Part shown: piece by piece, positions 26,348 to 36,040 of the stretch
Position numbering within the stretch: position 1 is the stretch's first letter
How the letters are laid out: every line of letters begins with the position of its first letter
Assembly (NCBI GenBank): GCA_965200115.1
Contig: OZ241336.1
Span: forward strand, 3,162,001-3,226,000
Reading direction: 5' to 3'
Origin: JAPOUP01 sp026708635
Lineage (GTDB): Bacteria; Pseudomonadota; Alphaproteobacteria; Rhodobacterales; Rhodobacteraceae
Length of the DNA stretch: 64,000 bases
Program-made: the position numbers and the translations under genes
The notes under the pieces: model-generated
What the model saw: the letters and a program-made list of their open reading frames with translations, nothing else
Told to the model about the DNA's origin: nothing
Database searches by the model: none

Positions 26348-27629
26348 GGAAAGGGTGCCGGGCGAGGCCTTCGTCTGGGCCTGGCTCCCCGGGGCGACCG
26401 AGCCGGTCGTGGCCGGGCGTATAGAACGGGATGGAGAGTTCTACGTCTTCAACTATGGCCGATCCTATCTGGAGGCGGAGGGGGCAATTCCGCTCTATGT
26501 TCCCGAATTGTCCATGAGGGTGGGACGGATCGACCCGATCGCTCCACTTCAAATGGCGGGCGCGCTGAGGGATGCCGCCCCGGATGCGTGGGGACGGCGT
26601 GTGATCATCAACCGACTGACAGGCTCCTCGGGTAAGGATGCGGACGTTGTCGAGCTCGATGAGCTGACCTTTATGCTGGAATCGGGATCGGACCGCATCG
26701 GAGGGCTAGATTTTCAAAGATCGTCCAGTGACTACACGGCACGGGAAACCGGTGTGGCGTCTCTCGATGAACTGCGGGAGGCTGCGGCTATGGTCGATGA
26801 CGGTGTTCCGCTGACACCGGCGTTGGCCGAGGTTCTCCAGCATGGCACGGCCATCGGCGGTGCGCGTCCCAAGGCTTTGATTGATGACGGGGACAAAAAA
26901 TACATCGCCAAATTCTCGTCCTCAAATGACATCTACAGCGTCGTGAAGGGCGAATACGTCGCCATGCGGATGGCGGCGCTCGCCGGGTTAAACGTGGGAT
27001 CCGTCAAGCTCACGACATCGGTTGGCACGGATGTTCTGCTGATTGAACGTTTTGATCGGCAAATGACCGGCGGCGGGTGGTCAAGGCGTATGCTCGTCTC
27101 GGCCCTGACGATACTGGGCCTTGATGAAATCATGGCCGCGCATGCGAGCTACCAGGAACTGGCGGAGTCGATACGTGCCCGGTTTAGCGAGCCCAGGAAG
27201 ACCCTGCACGAGCTCTTCGCGCGAATGACTTTCAACATATTGGTGGGCAATACCGACGATCACGCACGCAATCATGCCGCGTTTTGGAATGGGGACCGGC
27301 TGACCTTGAGCCCGGCCTATGACATTTGTCCCCAGGCCCGCGCGGGACGTGAGGCGTCGCAGGCCATGCGCATTGTTGGCACCGAGCGCCGTAGCCTGCT
27401 GTCGCTCTGTCTGGCCGCGGCGCCGGAGTTCCATCTCTCGGGTGAGGCGGCACTTCGCATTATGACCGACCAGATTACGCTGATCCGAAACCGCTGGGAC
27501 GCGCTCTGCGGGGAGGCGGGTCTGAGCGAGGTCGATCGGCGTCTGTTGTGGCGCCGGCAGTTTTTGAACGATCTGGCCTTTGAGGGCATGGAAGACCGGC
27601 TGGCGGAAGCGATCGCGGGACTGGACTGA
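26337..27629 (+). CDS. HipA-family serine/threonine kinase toxin
   Basis: The 430-aa protein has HipA features: an N-terminal subdomain with LSMRVGRIDPIAP, the Gly-rich loop GTAIGGARPKALI near 188, LLIERFDR near 235, the catalytic loop NILVGNTDDHARNHAAF near 302 and the metal-binding LSPAYDICPQ near 328. Active HipA phosphorylates glutamyl-tRNA synthetase and causes growth arrest; other targets exist in relatives. Key residues are intact. It closes the small TA-rich island. Confidence 0.9.
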   Translation: MISEERVPGEAFVWAWLPGATEPVVAGRIERDGEFYVFNYGRSYLEAEGAIPLYVPELSMRVGRIDPIAPLQMAGALRDAAPDAWGRRVIINRLTGSSGKDADVVELDELTFMLESGSDRIGGLDFQRSSSDYTARETGVASLDELREAAAMVDDGVPLTPALAEVLQHGTAIGGARPKALIDDGDKKYIAKFSSSNDIYSVVKGEYVAMRMAALAGLNVGSVKLTTSVGTDVLLIERFDRQMTGGGWSRRMLVSALTILGLDEIMAAHASYQELAESIRARFSEPRKTLHELFARMTFNILVGNTDDHARNHAAFWNGDRLTLSPAYDICPQARAGREASQAMRIVGTERRSLLSLCLAAAPEFHLSGEAALRIMTDQITLIRNRWDALCGEAGLSEVDRRLLWRRQFLNDLAFEGMEDRLAEAIAGLD

Positions 27630-28038
27630 CCCGCCCCGTTCCCTGGGTGGCCCGATCGCTTGACAACCGGGGCGCTCGCGCGGCGGGCGCGACCCTTAAC
27701 CCAACCTGCCAGGACCTCTGCGGTGCGGGTGAATGGAGGAAAGGGTGGGGGCCTCCAAAACCGGCATAGGCCAGTACGGCCTTCAGACGGTGTTCAAATC
27801 GACCGCTCCGGCGTCATTTCGGCACGCACGGCAGTTCTCGCGCCGGGGCCGGGCGAGTGCGACGCGTCACCGGACTCGGCCCAACGTCCTTTCCTGTGGC
27901 GGACCGGATATCGGATGAACCCGCCGGTGACTGATAGCGCCTGCTCTTGCCGATGATCCCGCCGATATCTGGCGCCATCGGGATCGCGGAGCGTCCAAAC
28001 CGTTATGGCAGTCGGTTTGACCAAGGTTCACCCACGGT
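27630..28038 (+). other. Gene-free spacer, 409 bp
   Basis: No frame here encodes a protein I recognise on either strand. It is the right junction of the island inserted between the Do protease and DUF2065 genes, and presumably consists of decayed sequence. Confidence 0.5.
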
Positions 28039-28245
28039 TCATACGCCGAAGCCACCCAGCCCTCGCTGCGCGATCCATACCAACAGCACACCGATGGCCA
28101 TTGCCCCCAGACCTATGGCCCGCCTGGTATCGACGGGGATCCGGCTCAGTAGCCTCAGGAGATCCTCAAGACGTGCCGGGGCCAGCGCGAAGGCCAGCCC
28201 CTCAAGACAAAGTACAAGACCGATCGCCAGAACGACCGTCGCCAT
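28039..28245 (-). CDS. DUF2065 family membrane protein
   Basis: The 68-aa protein has two hydrophobic helices (about 3-22 and 42-60) around a short basic linker (LLRLLSRIPVDTRRAIGLG), as in the DUF2065/YjeT family. Its start overlaps the hflC stop (TAATG), so it is the third gene of an hflK-hflC-DUF2065 operon, a common order in alphaproteobacteria. Function is unknown. Confidence 0.85.
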   Translation of the reverse strand: MATVVLAIGLVLCLEGLAFALAPARLEDLLRLLSRIPVDTRRAIGLGAMAIGVLLVWIAQRGLGGFGV

Positions 28246-29132
28246 TACCGGGTCGTACCGCGGCCCGTCGCGCTGTCAAGGTAATTGAAAAACTCGCTGT
28301 CCGGCGTGATGACAAGCGTCGAGTTCGTACCCTGCAGGGACCGGGAGTATGCCGAAAGGGACCGGTAGAATTCGAAGAATTCCTCGTCCTGGCCGAAAGC
28401 CTCCGCGTAGATTCGGTTTCGCTCCGCATCGGCCTCACCGCGCGCGATTTCCGCCTCGCGCCGCGCTTCGGAGGTCAGTTCCACCACGGTCCGGTCAGCC
28501 TGCGCCCGCACCCGCTGCGCGGCCTCCTCGCCGCGCGCGATCTCGTCGGCCGCTTCCCGCTCCCGTTCCGCGCGCATTCTCGCGAAAGTCGCGTCAAGGT
28601 TTTGGGCGGGAAGGTTCGTCTGCTTCAGCCGCACGTCTATCACCTCAAGTCCAAGCGGTCGCGCTCGATCACGCGACTGCTGGGTGATACGCGTCGTCAG
28701 CGCGGCGCGGTCCGCCGAGAGAATCGTGTTTGAGGTTACGCCCTCGGAACCCAATACGGCGCGGATCTGCGCGTTCAGGATACCTTCGAGCCGGTCTTCG
28801 CCACTTCGCACGCCGCCAACGCCCACGGCCTGCCGGAACTGCACGACATCTGCTATGCGGTAGCGCGCGAATGCGTCGACGACCAGACGCCTGTCATCCG
28901 ACGGCGTTACCTCGGTCGGCGGCGTGTCGAGCGACAGTATGCGGTCATCGTAGCGGACGACTTCCTGTATCAGGGGGATTTTGAACGCCAGCCCCGGGTC
29001 CTCCTTGACCGACTTGATCTGGCCAAACTGAAGGACCAACGCCTTTTCGCGCTCCTCCACGATGAAGATCGAACTCAGGACCGCGATGGCGACCACCGCG
29101 ATGACCGGAAGCAGAATCGTTAAACGACGCAT
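28245..29132 (-). CDS. hflC: HflC, FtsH protease modulator
   Basis: The 295-aa protein has an N-terminal membrane anchor (about 5-25), an SPFH/prohibitin domain (YDDRILSLDTPPTEVTPSDDRRLVVDAFARYRI near 60-93) and a coiled-coil C-terminus rich in Arg-Glu-Ala (about 185-245). With HflK it forms the large periplasmic cage around the FtsH protease. The gene starts 3 bp after hflK. Confidence 0.95.
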   Translation of the reverse strand: MRRLTILLPVIAVVAIAVLSSIFIVEEREKALVLQFGQIKSVKEDPGLAFKIPLIQEVVRYDDRILSLDTPPTEVTPSDDRRLVVDAFARYRIADVVQFRQAVGVGGVRSGEDRLEGILNAQIRAVLGSEGVTSNTILSADRAALTTRITQQSRDRARPLGLEVIDVRLKQTNLPAQNLDATFARMRAEREREAADEIARGEEAAQRVRAQADRTVVELTSEARREAEIARGEADAERNRIYAEAFGQDEEFFEFYRSLSAYSRSLQGTNSTLVITPDSEFFNYLDSATGRGTTR

Positions 29133-29135
29133 TGC

Positions 29136-30263
29136 TCAGTTCCCTTCCGTCGTGTTGCGGCGAAGTTCGTTAAGAGGCAGATAGGGTACGACGCCCTGCC
29201 CGGAACCGCCTCCGGAGACGCTCTCGTCCAGGATTATTTTTTCGACATCGCCGAGAACCTGTTCAAGCGTCTCGATGTACAGGCGCTTGCGTGTCACTTC
29301 CGGCGCGTTCCAGTATTCGTTCAGAACCGAGACGAAACGCGCGGCCTCGCCCTCTGCTTCGTTGATGACCTGGGCGCGGTAGGCCTCGGCCTGTTCCAGG
29401 GTCTGGGCCGCCTCGCCGCGCGCGCCCGCGAGCACCCTGTTGGCGTAGGCATCGGCCTGGCGTTCCAGGCGGTCACGCTCCTGTTCGGCGGCCTGGACCT
29501 CGCGAAACGCATCGATCACCTCGCGGGGCGGGTCGGCCTTGTCGAGATTGACGCGGACGATGTTTACCCCGGCGTCATAGCTATCGAGGGTTTCCTGAAT
29601 GAGTGTCTGCGCGTCTTCCGCGATGATCGCCCGGTCCCTGTTGAGGATCGGCGCGAGTTCCGAAGCGGCGATGATTTCACGCATCGCCGATTCCGACACC
29701 GCCCGGATCGTCGCGTCCGGGTCGCGCAGGTTGAACAGGAATTTCGCCGGATCGTTTATGTTCCAGACCACCTGGAAATCCAGGTCGACGATATTCTCGT
29801 CAGTGGTCAGCATCAGCCCGCTGTCGTTGCCCCGCGCCCCGGCCACGCCGATGGTTTCGGTCTGCTCGCGGGTCACGGGGATGACTTCCTTGGTCACGAG
29901 CGGCCACGGCGCGAAATTCAGACCTGGATTGCCGGTGGCGGAATAGCTGCCCAGGAAAAGCTCGACCGACTGCTCTTCCGGCTTCACGGTATACAGGGAG
30001 GCATACAGCCAGAGCGCGGCGACGGCGAGGGCCGCGATGGCCACGTTGCGCCGGCTGAACCGCGGGCCGCCGCCCCGTCCGCCGCCGTTCTGCCGCCCGC
30101 CGCCCTGCCCGCCGCCAATGATGGCGCGCAGGCGTTCCTGTCCCTTACGGAAGATCTCGTCGATTTCGGGTATCTGCTGGCCCTCTCCGTCAGGTCGGGG
30201 TCTGCCACCGCGCTCGCCGCCATTGCCGCTGCCGCCCCAGGGTCCGCTTCCTCTGTCCGCCAT
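29136..30263 (-). CDS. hflK: HflK, FtsH protease modulator
   Basis: The 375-aa protein begins with a glycine-rich cytoplasmic segment (about 1-70), followed by one membrane helix (about 73-91), an SPFH domain and a long helical region (about 265-320). It is the HflC partner. The HflK N-terminal glycine/arginine-rich tract is typical. Confidence 0.95.
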   Translation of the reverse strand: MADRGSGPWGGSGNGGERGGRPRPDGEGQQIPEIDEIFRKGQERLRAIIGGGQGGGRQNGGGRGGGPRFSRRNVAIAALAVAALWLYASLYTVKPEEQSVELFLGSYSATGNPGLNFAPWPLVTKEVIPVTREQTETIGVAGARGNDSGLMLTTDENIVDLDFQVVWNINDPAKFLFNLRDPDATIRAVSESAMREIIAASELAPILNRDRAIIAEDAQTLIQETLDSYDAGVNIVRVNLDKADPPREVIDAFREVQAAEQERDRLERQADAYANRVLAGARGEAAQTLEQAEAYRAQVINEAEGEAARFVSVLNEYWNAPEVTRKRLYIETLEQVLGDVEKIILDESVSGGGSGQGVVPYLPLNELRRNTTEGN

Positions 30264-30341
30264 CTGGCCGCCTTTCCGTTTCGTTTCCCGTTTCGCTTCG
30301 CCGCGTCCTGTCGGTCAAAATGTGTTCGCTAGCCCAAGAAT

Positions 30342-31700
30342 TCAAGCCGTCCGGATAGGACTGTCCATCAATACGATCTCTTCGGCCATCGTGGGATGTA
30401 CCGCCACCGTGGTGTCAAAGACCTCTTTCGTGGCGCCCGCCCTGAGAGCGACTCCGGCTAGCTGTATCAGTTCGCCCGCTCCATCCGCAATGATGTGCAC
30501 GCCAAGAATCCTGCGGGTGGCCTTGGATACGATCAGCTTGAAAAACGCCCGCTCATTCCTGTCGACGAAGCTGTTCTGCATCGGCCGGAAGGCCGTCGAG
30601 TACACCTCGATCCGTTCCTGTCGGGCCGCCTCCGCCTCGGTTAGCCCCACCGTGCCGAATTCGGGCTGCGTGAAAACCGCGCTCGGAATGTTCGAATGGT
30701 CCACTTTCGTGGGATCGGCGTTGAAGACCGTCCGGACAAAGGCCGCGCCTTCACGGATCGCCACCGGCGTCAGGTTTACGCGGTTGGTCACGTCTCCGAT
30801 CGCGTAGATCGACGGAACCCTGGTCTGGCTGTAACCGTCCACCTCGATCTGTCCGCTTCCCCCTAACGGCACGCCCGCGCGTTCCAGCCCCAATCCGGCG
30901 GAATTCGGGCGCCGGCCCGTGGCGTAGATCACCCGCTCGAACATGGCCTCGCGCCCGTCAGTGGCCTTGACCAGGATTCCGCCGTCGCGCCGCTCCATGC
31001 CCGCTACGTCGACATTGACCGAGAGACCGATGCCACGCATGCCCATCTGGGCGGCGATATGCTCACGCGCGTCATCGTCGAATCCGCGAAGAATCTGCGC
31101 GCCACGGTAGTATTGGGTGGTTTCTACCCCTAGCCCATTGAGAATAAACGAGAACTCGCAGGCAATATACCCGCCGCCCACAATCAGGACTGATTTTGGC
31201 AGCTCCGGCATAAGGAATATATCGTCTGAAGTGCCGACGAGGTCTATTCCCGGCGTATTCGAGGGTAGGAATGGCTTACCGCCGGTCGCGATCAGGATGT
31301 GCTTGCAGACGAACTTCCGTCCGTCCGCAAGTCCAACGGTGTGCGGGTCCTCAATCTCGGCTCGTTGATCGAAAACCTCGACACCCGCTCGCTCCAGGTT
31401 GGCTCTGTAGACACTTTCCAGCCGATCAAGCTCGGCGCGCAGGCGCGGCCAGAACCTGGACCATTCGAATCCGCCGCCGCTGACATTCCAGCCAAATGCG
31501 GCGGCGTCCTCAATTCTGGCCGAATGGCTGGACGCGAACATCATGATTTTTTTCGGCACGCATCCCCTAATGACGCAGGTGCCGCCGATCCGGTATTCCT
31601 CCGCCAGCGCCACCTTCGCGCCGGTCTCGGCGGCCATCCGTGCGGCACGCACGCCCCCGGATCCTCCTCCAATGACAAAAAGATCATGGTCAAACGTCAT
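30342..31700 (-). CDS. gor: Glutathione-disulfide reductase
   Basis: The 452-aa flavoenzyme has the FAD motif VIGGGSGGVRAARMAAETG near 9, the redox pair Cys42/Cys47 (TCVIRGCVPKK), an NAD(P) motif SVLIVGGGYIACEF near 170 and the C-terminal active-site HPTMAEE near 438. It regenerates reduced glutathione with NADPH. In relatives it is next to rpiA, which here is a decayed copy immediately upstream. Confidence 0.95.
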   Translation of the reverse strand: MTFDHDLFVIGGGSGGVRAARMAAETGAKVALAEEYRIGGTCVIRGCVPKKIMMFASSHSARIEDAAAFGWNVSGGGFEWSRFWPRLRAELDRLESVYRANLERAGVEVFDQRAEIEDPHTVGLADGRKFVCKHILIATGGKPFLPSNTPGIDLVGTSDDIFLMPELPKSVLIVGGGYIACEFSFILNGLGVETTQYYRGAQILRGFDDDAREHIAAQMGMRGIGLSVNVDVAGMERRDGGILVKATDGREAMFERVIYATGRRPNSAGLGLERAGVPLGGSGQIEVDGYSQTRVPSIYAIGDVTNRVNLTPVAIREGAAFVRTVFNADPTKVDHSNIPSAVFTQPEFGTVGLTEAEAARQERIEVYSTAFRPMQNSFVDRNERAFFKLIVSKATRRILGVHIIADGAGELIQLAGVALRAGATKEVFDTTVAVHPTMAEEIVLMDSPIRTA

Positions 31701-31760
31701 GTTTCACTCCTGTTCGCGGCCGTGCGATCGATGTTTCGCGAATCCGGGGCGGGCCCAGGC

Positions 31761-32444
31761 TCATCCCCGCCCCCGCCGTCCGGCGAACCGGCTGGCGTTC
31801 GCTCCGAGCCGAATAGCGGCGTCACGCGCGTTCGGTTTCCGGTTCAGTCTTTGCGTGTCGTCGATGCGTTTCAGGCGGAGGTCCTGGATATGGTTGACGC
31901 CGTCGGTGATTGACGGCGAACCGCCGGACATCCTTGGCGTGACCTCGCCGTCGGGTACCGCGGATTCCGCAAGCGTTCCCTCGATAGGGTCGCGGGCCGC
32001 AGGGTTTCCGGACCGTAGGATCCCGACCGGCGGGGGAAACTGTCCAGGGTACCGTACCCGTTTGGACGCCTCCGCGGTGACTTCCATTGGTTCCGATGCG
32101 GTGGCGACGCTCCTTTCGCGCGACGGCCCGCCGCCGCCCTTGAAAACGCTGGGGTCCGGGCCACACCCGTCGGTGCCGTCGACGGTGACGTCCGGTCGGC
32201 GGGTACCGTCCCGCGGGATGGCCGGGATAGCGACCCGCCGGGCCAGTTCCGCGGTCGCCTCCGACGTCCGAACCCCGCGGACGGTCAGCCCGTCATTATC
32301 CATCCCTTCACCTATTCGGCGCACCGGCCACCCGGCGGTCGATCCCGTCCCGAGACCGATCCTCATTCCACACTTCACGGAATCCCCGGCGTAGCTGGCG
32401 GCGGCGGGTCTCGCTGCGTCGGAAGGCGGTAACCCATCGGTCAT
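31761..32444 (-). pseudogene. rpiA: Decayed ribose-5-phosphate isomerase A gene
   Basis: A 227-codon frame keeps RpiA landmarks in order: GLGTGSTAGW near 29, VRGVRTSEATAELARRV near 55, a VDGTDG version of the usual IDGADE loop near 88, KGGGG near 101, a TAEASKRV strand and SITDGVNHIQDLRLKRI near 180. Many fixed positions are changed (DGTDG for DGADE, PSRERSVA for the usual ALLREKIVA), the middle is poorly matched, and after about residue 198 the expected PGVVENGLF part is only approximated in another frame. The catalytic acids and lysine are still readable, so a diverged active enzyme is not excluded. Position beside gor fits the usual order. Confidence 0.6.
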
Positions 32445-32633
32445 GGGAATTCCCTGGCAAGTCCCGGAGTCCTATATCACCGCGGTGCGCGCGCGCGAAG
32501 GGGAATCGAACGTCACCGCCTTCCGTCGGGCGACGGTGAATTAAATGCGGCCGTCTTGGGGAAAATAGCTGGCACATTCCGCCCGAAGCGCTTATTGCGC
32601 ATCGTCGTGAATCGAGACGCCAAAGGGATGTTC

Positions 32634-32957
32634 ATGGCCAGGATCACCTATATTGAATACAACGGCACTCGCCATGAGGTTGATGTAGCGAATGGAATGA
32701 CCGTTATGGAGGGTGCCCGCGACAACGGCATCCCCGGGATTGAGGCGGACTGCGGTGGCGCGTGCGCCTGCTCAACCTGCCATGTCTACGTCGATCCCAC
32801 ATGGGTCGACAGGCTCCCGCCCAAGGAGGACATGGAGGAGGACATGCTCGACTTCGCGTATGAGCCAAATCCGGACCGGTCTCGACTTACCTGCCAGATC
32901 AAAGTGACCGACGCGCTTGACGGTCTGGTGGTTCAGATGCCCGAGAAACAGATCTGA
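32634..32957 (+). CDS. 2Fe-2S ferredoxin, adrenodoxin type
   Basis: The 107-aa protein has the ligands Cys40, Cys46, Cys49 and Cys87 in the C-x5-C-x2-C ... C pattern of vertebrate-type ferredoxins (ADCGGACACSTCHVYV). It carries electrons for cytochrome P450s or Fe-S assembly. ATGs at 32628 and 32634 are in frame; the second gives proper spacing from aaaggg and the family N-terminus MARITYIEYNG. The frame is open to 32556 but without support. Confidence 0.93.
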   Translation: MARITYIEYNGTRHEVDVANGMTVMEGARDNGIPGIEADCGGACACSTCHVYVDPTWVDRLPPKEDMEEDMLDFAYEPNPDRSRLTCQIKVTDALDGLVVQMPEKQI

Positions 32958-33153
32958 CGCACGGGGCATCGTTCAGGGGCCGGGGTCGAAACTCCCGATC
33001 GGGGGATGCCCGAGACGGTCCCGCCCTGATCAGGCCGCGGGAAAGGGATTCCGGGCCCGGAGAACCGCAGGGCGAACCGGACGGAATAAATCCCGGCGCG
33101 TCGATCGCGAACCGCGCCGACCGCCGGTGCGCTTCGTGCATGCGGTGATAGTC

Positions 33154-34422
33154 TCAGCCTCCCAGCGAACGCCAACCGATGTCGCGCCGGTAATAGCCTT
33201 CGGGCCAGTCGATCCCGTCCGCCAGCGCGTAGGCGCGTTCGGCCGCTTCGGCCAGGGTGTCTCCCCGAGCGGTCGCGTTCAGAACGCGACCGCCCGCCGC
33301 CACGGTTCCGCTATCCCGTAACGCCGTGCCCGCGTGGAACATGATATGATTGCTGTCCCCGTGGAACTTCTCGAGCCCGCGGATCCGCGAGCCCGTCATA
33401 TACTCGCCGGGGTAGCCCTTCGCCGCCATCACGACGGTCAGTGCGTGATCCTTGGCCCAGTTGACCCTTGCGAGGTCGAGCTCGCCCGCGGCGCAGGCAT
33501 ACATCAGATCCAGCGCCTGTCCACCGAGGCGGGCCATCAGCACCTGGCATTCGGGATCTCCGAAACGGACGTTGAACTCCACCAGCCGGGCCATGCCCTC
33601 AGAGATCATGAGACCCGCGTAAAGCACGCCCTGATAGGGAGTTCCACGCCGTGCCAGCTCGGCCAGGCATGGCCGGACGATCTCGTCCATGGCCCGGCGT
33701 TCAACCTTCGGATTCAGGACGGGCGCGGGCGAGTAGGCTCCCATGCCGCCGGTATTCGGTCCCGAGTCTCCCTCATGCGCCCTTTTATGGTCCTGCGCCG
33801 TTCCTATCGGAAGCGCCGTCGTACCGTCACAGAGAACGAAAAGGGAGGCTTCCTCACCGGCCATGAAGTCCTCGATCACCACCTCGGTGCCGGCGGTTCC
33901 GAGAGCGCCGCCGAACATGCCGTCGACGGCGGCGAGGGCCGTCTCCCTGTCCTCCGCCACGATGACGCCCTTACCGCCCGCAAGGCCATCCGCCTTGACC
34001 ACGACGGGGGTGTCCGTCGCCGCCACATGGTCTCTGGCGCTTTCCGCGTCGGAGAAATGCGCCCAGGCCGCGGTCGGTGCGCCGCACGCGTCGCATATCT
34101 CCTTGGTGAACCGCTTCGAAACCTCGAGCCGGGCCGCCTTGCGGCTCGGGCCGAGGCAAAGTAGGCCGGCATCGCGCAGTCGGTCGGCGACGCCCGCCGC
34201 AAGCGGGGCCTCGGGACCGACAATCACGAAGTCAACGCTGTTTGAAACGGCGAACTCGGCGACGGCGCCACCGTCCTCCGTGTTGAGGGAGGCGCATTCC
34301 GTGACCGCCGCGATGCCCGCGTTGCCCGGCGCCACGATCAAACGGTCGCACCTGGGATTCTGCATCACGGCCCAGGCGAGCGAATGCTCCCGTCCGCCGC
34401 CGCCCAGTATCAGGATGTTCAT
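33154..34422 (-). CDS. purD: Phosphoribosylamine--glycine ligase
   Basis: The 422-aa GAR synthetase starts MNILILGGGGREHSLAWAV and has ATP-grasp elements VVVKADGLAGGKGVIVAED near 122, GPNTGGMGAYSPAP near 225 and LVEFNVRFGDPECQ near 282. It joins glycine to phosphoribosylamine in purine synthesis. The open frame extends upstream to 34551, over the xseA start, but the ATG at 34422 is the family start. It is divergent from xseA, with 64 bp between start codons. Confidence 0.95.
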   Translation of the reverse strand: MNILILGGGGREHSLAWAVMQNPRCDRLIVAPGNAGIAAVTECASLNTEDGGAVAEFAVSNSVDFVIVGPEAPLAAGVADRLRDAGLLCLGPSRKAARLEVSKRFTKEICDACGAPTAAWAHFSDAESARDHVAATDTPVVVKADGLAGGKGVIVAEDRETALAAVDGMFGGALGTAGTEVVIEDFMAGEEASLFVLCDGTTALPIGTAQDHKRAHEGDSGPNTGGMGAYSPAPVLNPKVERRAMDEIVRPCLAELARRGTPYQGVLYAGLMISEGMARLVEFNVRFGDPECQVLMARLGGQALDLMYACAAGELDLARVNWAKDHALTVVMAAKGYPGEYMTGSRIRGLEKFHGDSNHIMFHAGTALRDSGTVAAGGRVLNATARGDTLAEAAERAYALADGIDWPEGYYRRDIGWRSLGG

Positions 34423-34486
34423 CGCGCTCTTTCCCTCGGGATTGCGGCGTTCTAGACTCGCGCCTCGGATCGCGCAAGGTGACGGC

Positions 34487-36040
34487 ATGTCCGAGAGGCC
34501 CGAAGATTTCGAAGAGATGCCCGGGACGGGCGGCAACGCGCCGGAGTTCACGGTTTCGGAACTCTCCGGCGCGATTCGGCGCGTGGTCGAGGGAGAGTTC
34601 GGCCATGTTCGCGTGCGCGGAGAGATCGGCCGCGTCAGCCGCCCCAGATCGGGCCATGTCTATCTGGATCTCAAGGATGACAGAAACGTTCTCTCCGGCG
34701 TGATCTGGAAGGGTACGGCGATGCGCATGCGTACGAAGCCCGAAGAGGGTCTCGAAGTCATCGTCACCGGGAGGATCACCACGTTCGGGGGTCAGTCGAA
34801 ATACCAGATCGTCATCGATGACGTGCGGCCCGCGGGCGTTGGCGCGTTGATGGCGATGCTGGAGCGGCGGCGCAAGGAGCTTGAGGCGGAAGGGTTGTTC
34901 GAGGAGGAAAGAAAAAAGCCGCTTCCATTCCTGCCCGAGGTGATTGGCGTGATTACGTCGCCTTCGGGAGCGGTTATCCGGGACATCCTGCATCGGTTGC
35001 GCGACAGGTTTCCCCGTAAGGTGCTGATCTGGCCGGTCGCGGTGCAGGGCGAGCGCTGCTCATCGGAAGTGGCCCGCGCGATCCAGGGTTTCAACGGGCT
35101 TCCGCCGAATGGGGAGATTGCGCGTCCGGATCTTCTTATCGTCGCTCGGGGCGGCGGATCCATTGAGGATCTATGGGGTTTCAACGAGGAGTCGGTGGTA
35201 CGCGCGGTCGCGGCATCGGACATTCCGCTGATATCGGCGGTTGGACATGAAACGGATACGACGCTGATTGACTTCGCCGCCGACCGCCGCGCACCGACGC
35301 CCACGGCGGCGGCCGAACTGGCGGTACCCGTGCGTTTGGAGCTCGTCGCCCGCCTCGAAGCCGTGGACGCCAGGCAGACCCGCGCGATTGCGCAGGCGGT
35401 GAACGTGCGCTCGCAGAGGCTTCTGGATATCGGCCGTGCGTTGCCGAGGGCCGAAGCGCTGATGTCCGCGGCCTCGCAGCGGCTTGATCTTTGGTGTGGC
35501 CGGCTTCCGCAGGCGCTGGCCACCGCGGCGAGGGAAAGGCGGATTCGGTTGGCCGAGGCGACGTCTCTGCTGCATCCGGCGACGCTGGCGCGTTCGATTG
35601 CCGATCGGCGGCGACTGATGGAGCAGGTCGGTAGCCGGCTCGCGCCCGGGTCGCGACGCTCACTTCGGGACCTTCAGCGTGTTCTGGATCAACGGTCGGA
35701 ATTTCTGCGGATGTTTAGACCGCGAAGTGATATCGAGCGGCGGCGCGGTTCGTTGGACCAGTTCTCGGCGCGCCTGGAGACGGCGGTGTCATTGAGGATC
35801 GACGGCTGGTCCGGACGGCTGGACGCACTCGAGCGGCTTCGTCAGACGCTTGGATACGCCGCGACGCTCAGGCGAGGCTATGCGGTCGTCCGCGGAAACG
35901 GCGTGGTGGTCACGACAAAGGCCGAGGCCATGGCGAGCGCCGGCCTGGAGATCGAGTTCAGTGACGGTAAGCTTCGGCTTGGCGACCGGCGGGGACGCGG
36001 GAAAAAGCCCCCTTCAGGCGAGCAGCCCAGGCTGCTCTGA
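34487..36040 (+). CDS. xseA: Exodeoxyribonuclease VII large subunit
   Basis: The 517-aa protein has the N-terminal OB fold (EFTVSELSGAIRRVVEGEFGHVRVRGEIG near 22), the nuclease core with GVITSPSGAVIRDILHRLRDRFP near 157 and ARGGGSIEDLWGFNEE near 217 plus AVGHETDTTLIDFAADRRAPTP near 249, a coiled-coil region and the terminal LRRGYAVVR motif near 462. It degrades single-stranded DNA with XseB. The open frame runs back to 33743 antisense to purD; 34487 is the correct start. Confidence 0.95.
   Translation: MSERPEDFEEMPGTGGNAPEFTVSELSGAIRRVVEGEFGHVRVRGEIGRVSRPRSGHVYLDLKDDRNVLSGVIWKGTAMRMRTKPEEGLEVIVTGRITTFGGQSKYQIVIDDVRPAGVGALMAMLERRRKELEAEGLFEEERKKPLPFLPEVIGVITSPSGAVIRDILHRLRDRFPRKVLIWPVAVQGERCSSEVARAIQGFNGLPPNGEIARPDLLIVARGGGSIEDLWGFNEESVVRAVAASDIPLISAVGHETDTTLIDFAADRRAPTPTAAAELAVPVRLELVARLEAVDARQTRAIAQAVNVRSQRLLDIGRALPRAEALMSAASQRLDLWCGRLPQALATAARERRIRLAEATSLLHPATLARSIADRRRLMEQVGSRLAPGSRRSLRDLQRVLDQRSEFLRMFRPRSDIERRRGSLDQFSARLETAVSLRIDGWSGRLDALERLRQTLGYAATLRRGYAVVRGNGVVVTTKAEAMASAGLEIEFSDGKLRLGDRRGRGKKPPSGEQPRLL

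Noticed and set aside
33743..34486. Upstream extension of xseA
   Set aside because: It runs antisense through purD and has no homology; the xseA start is 34487.
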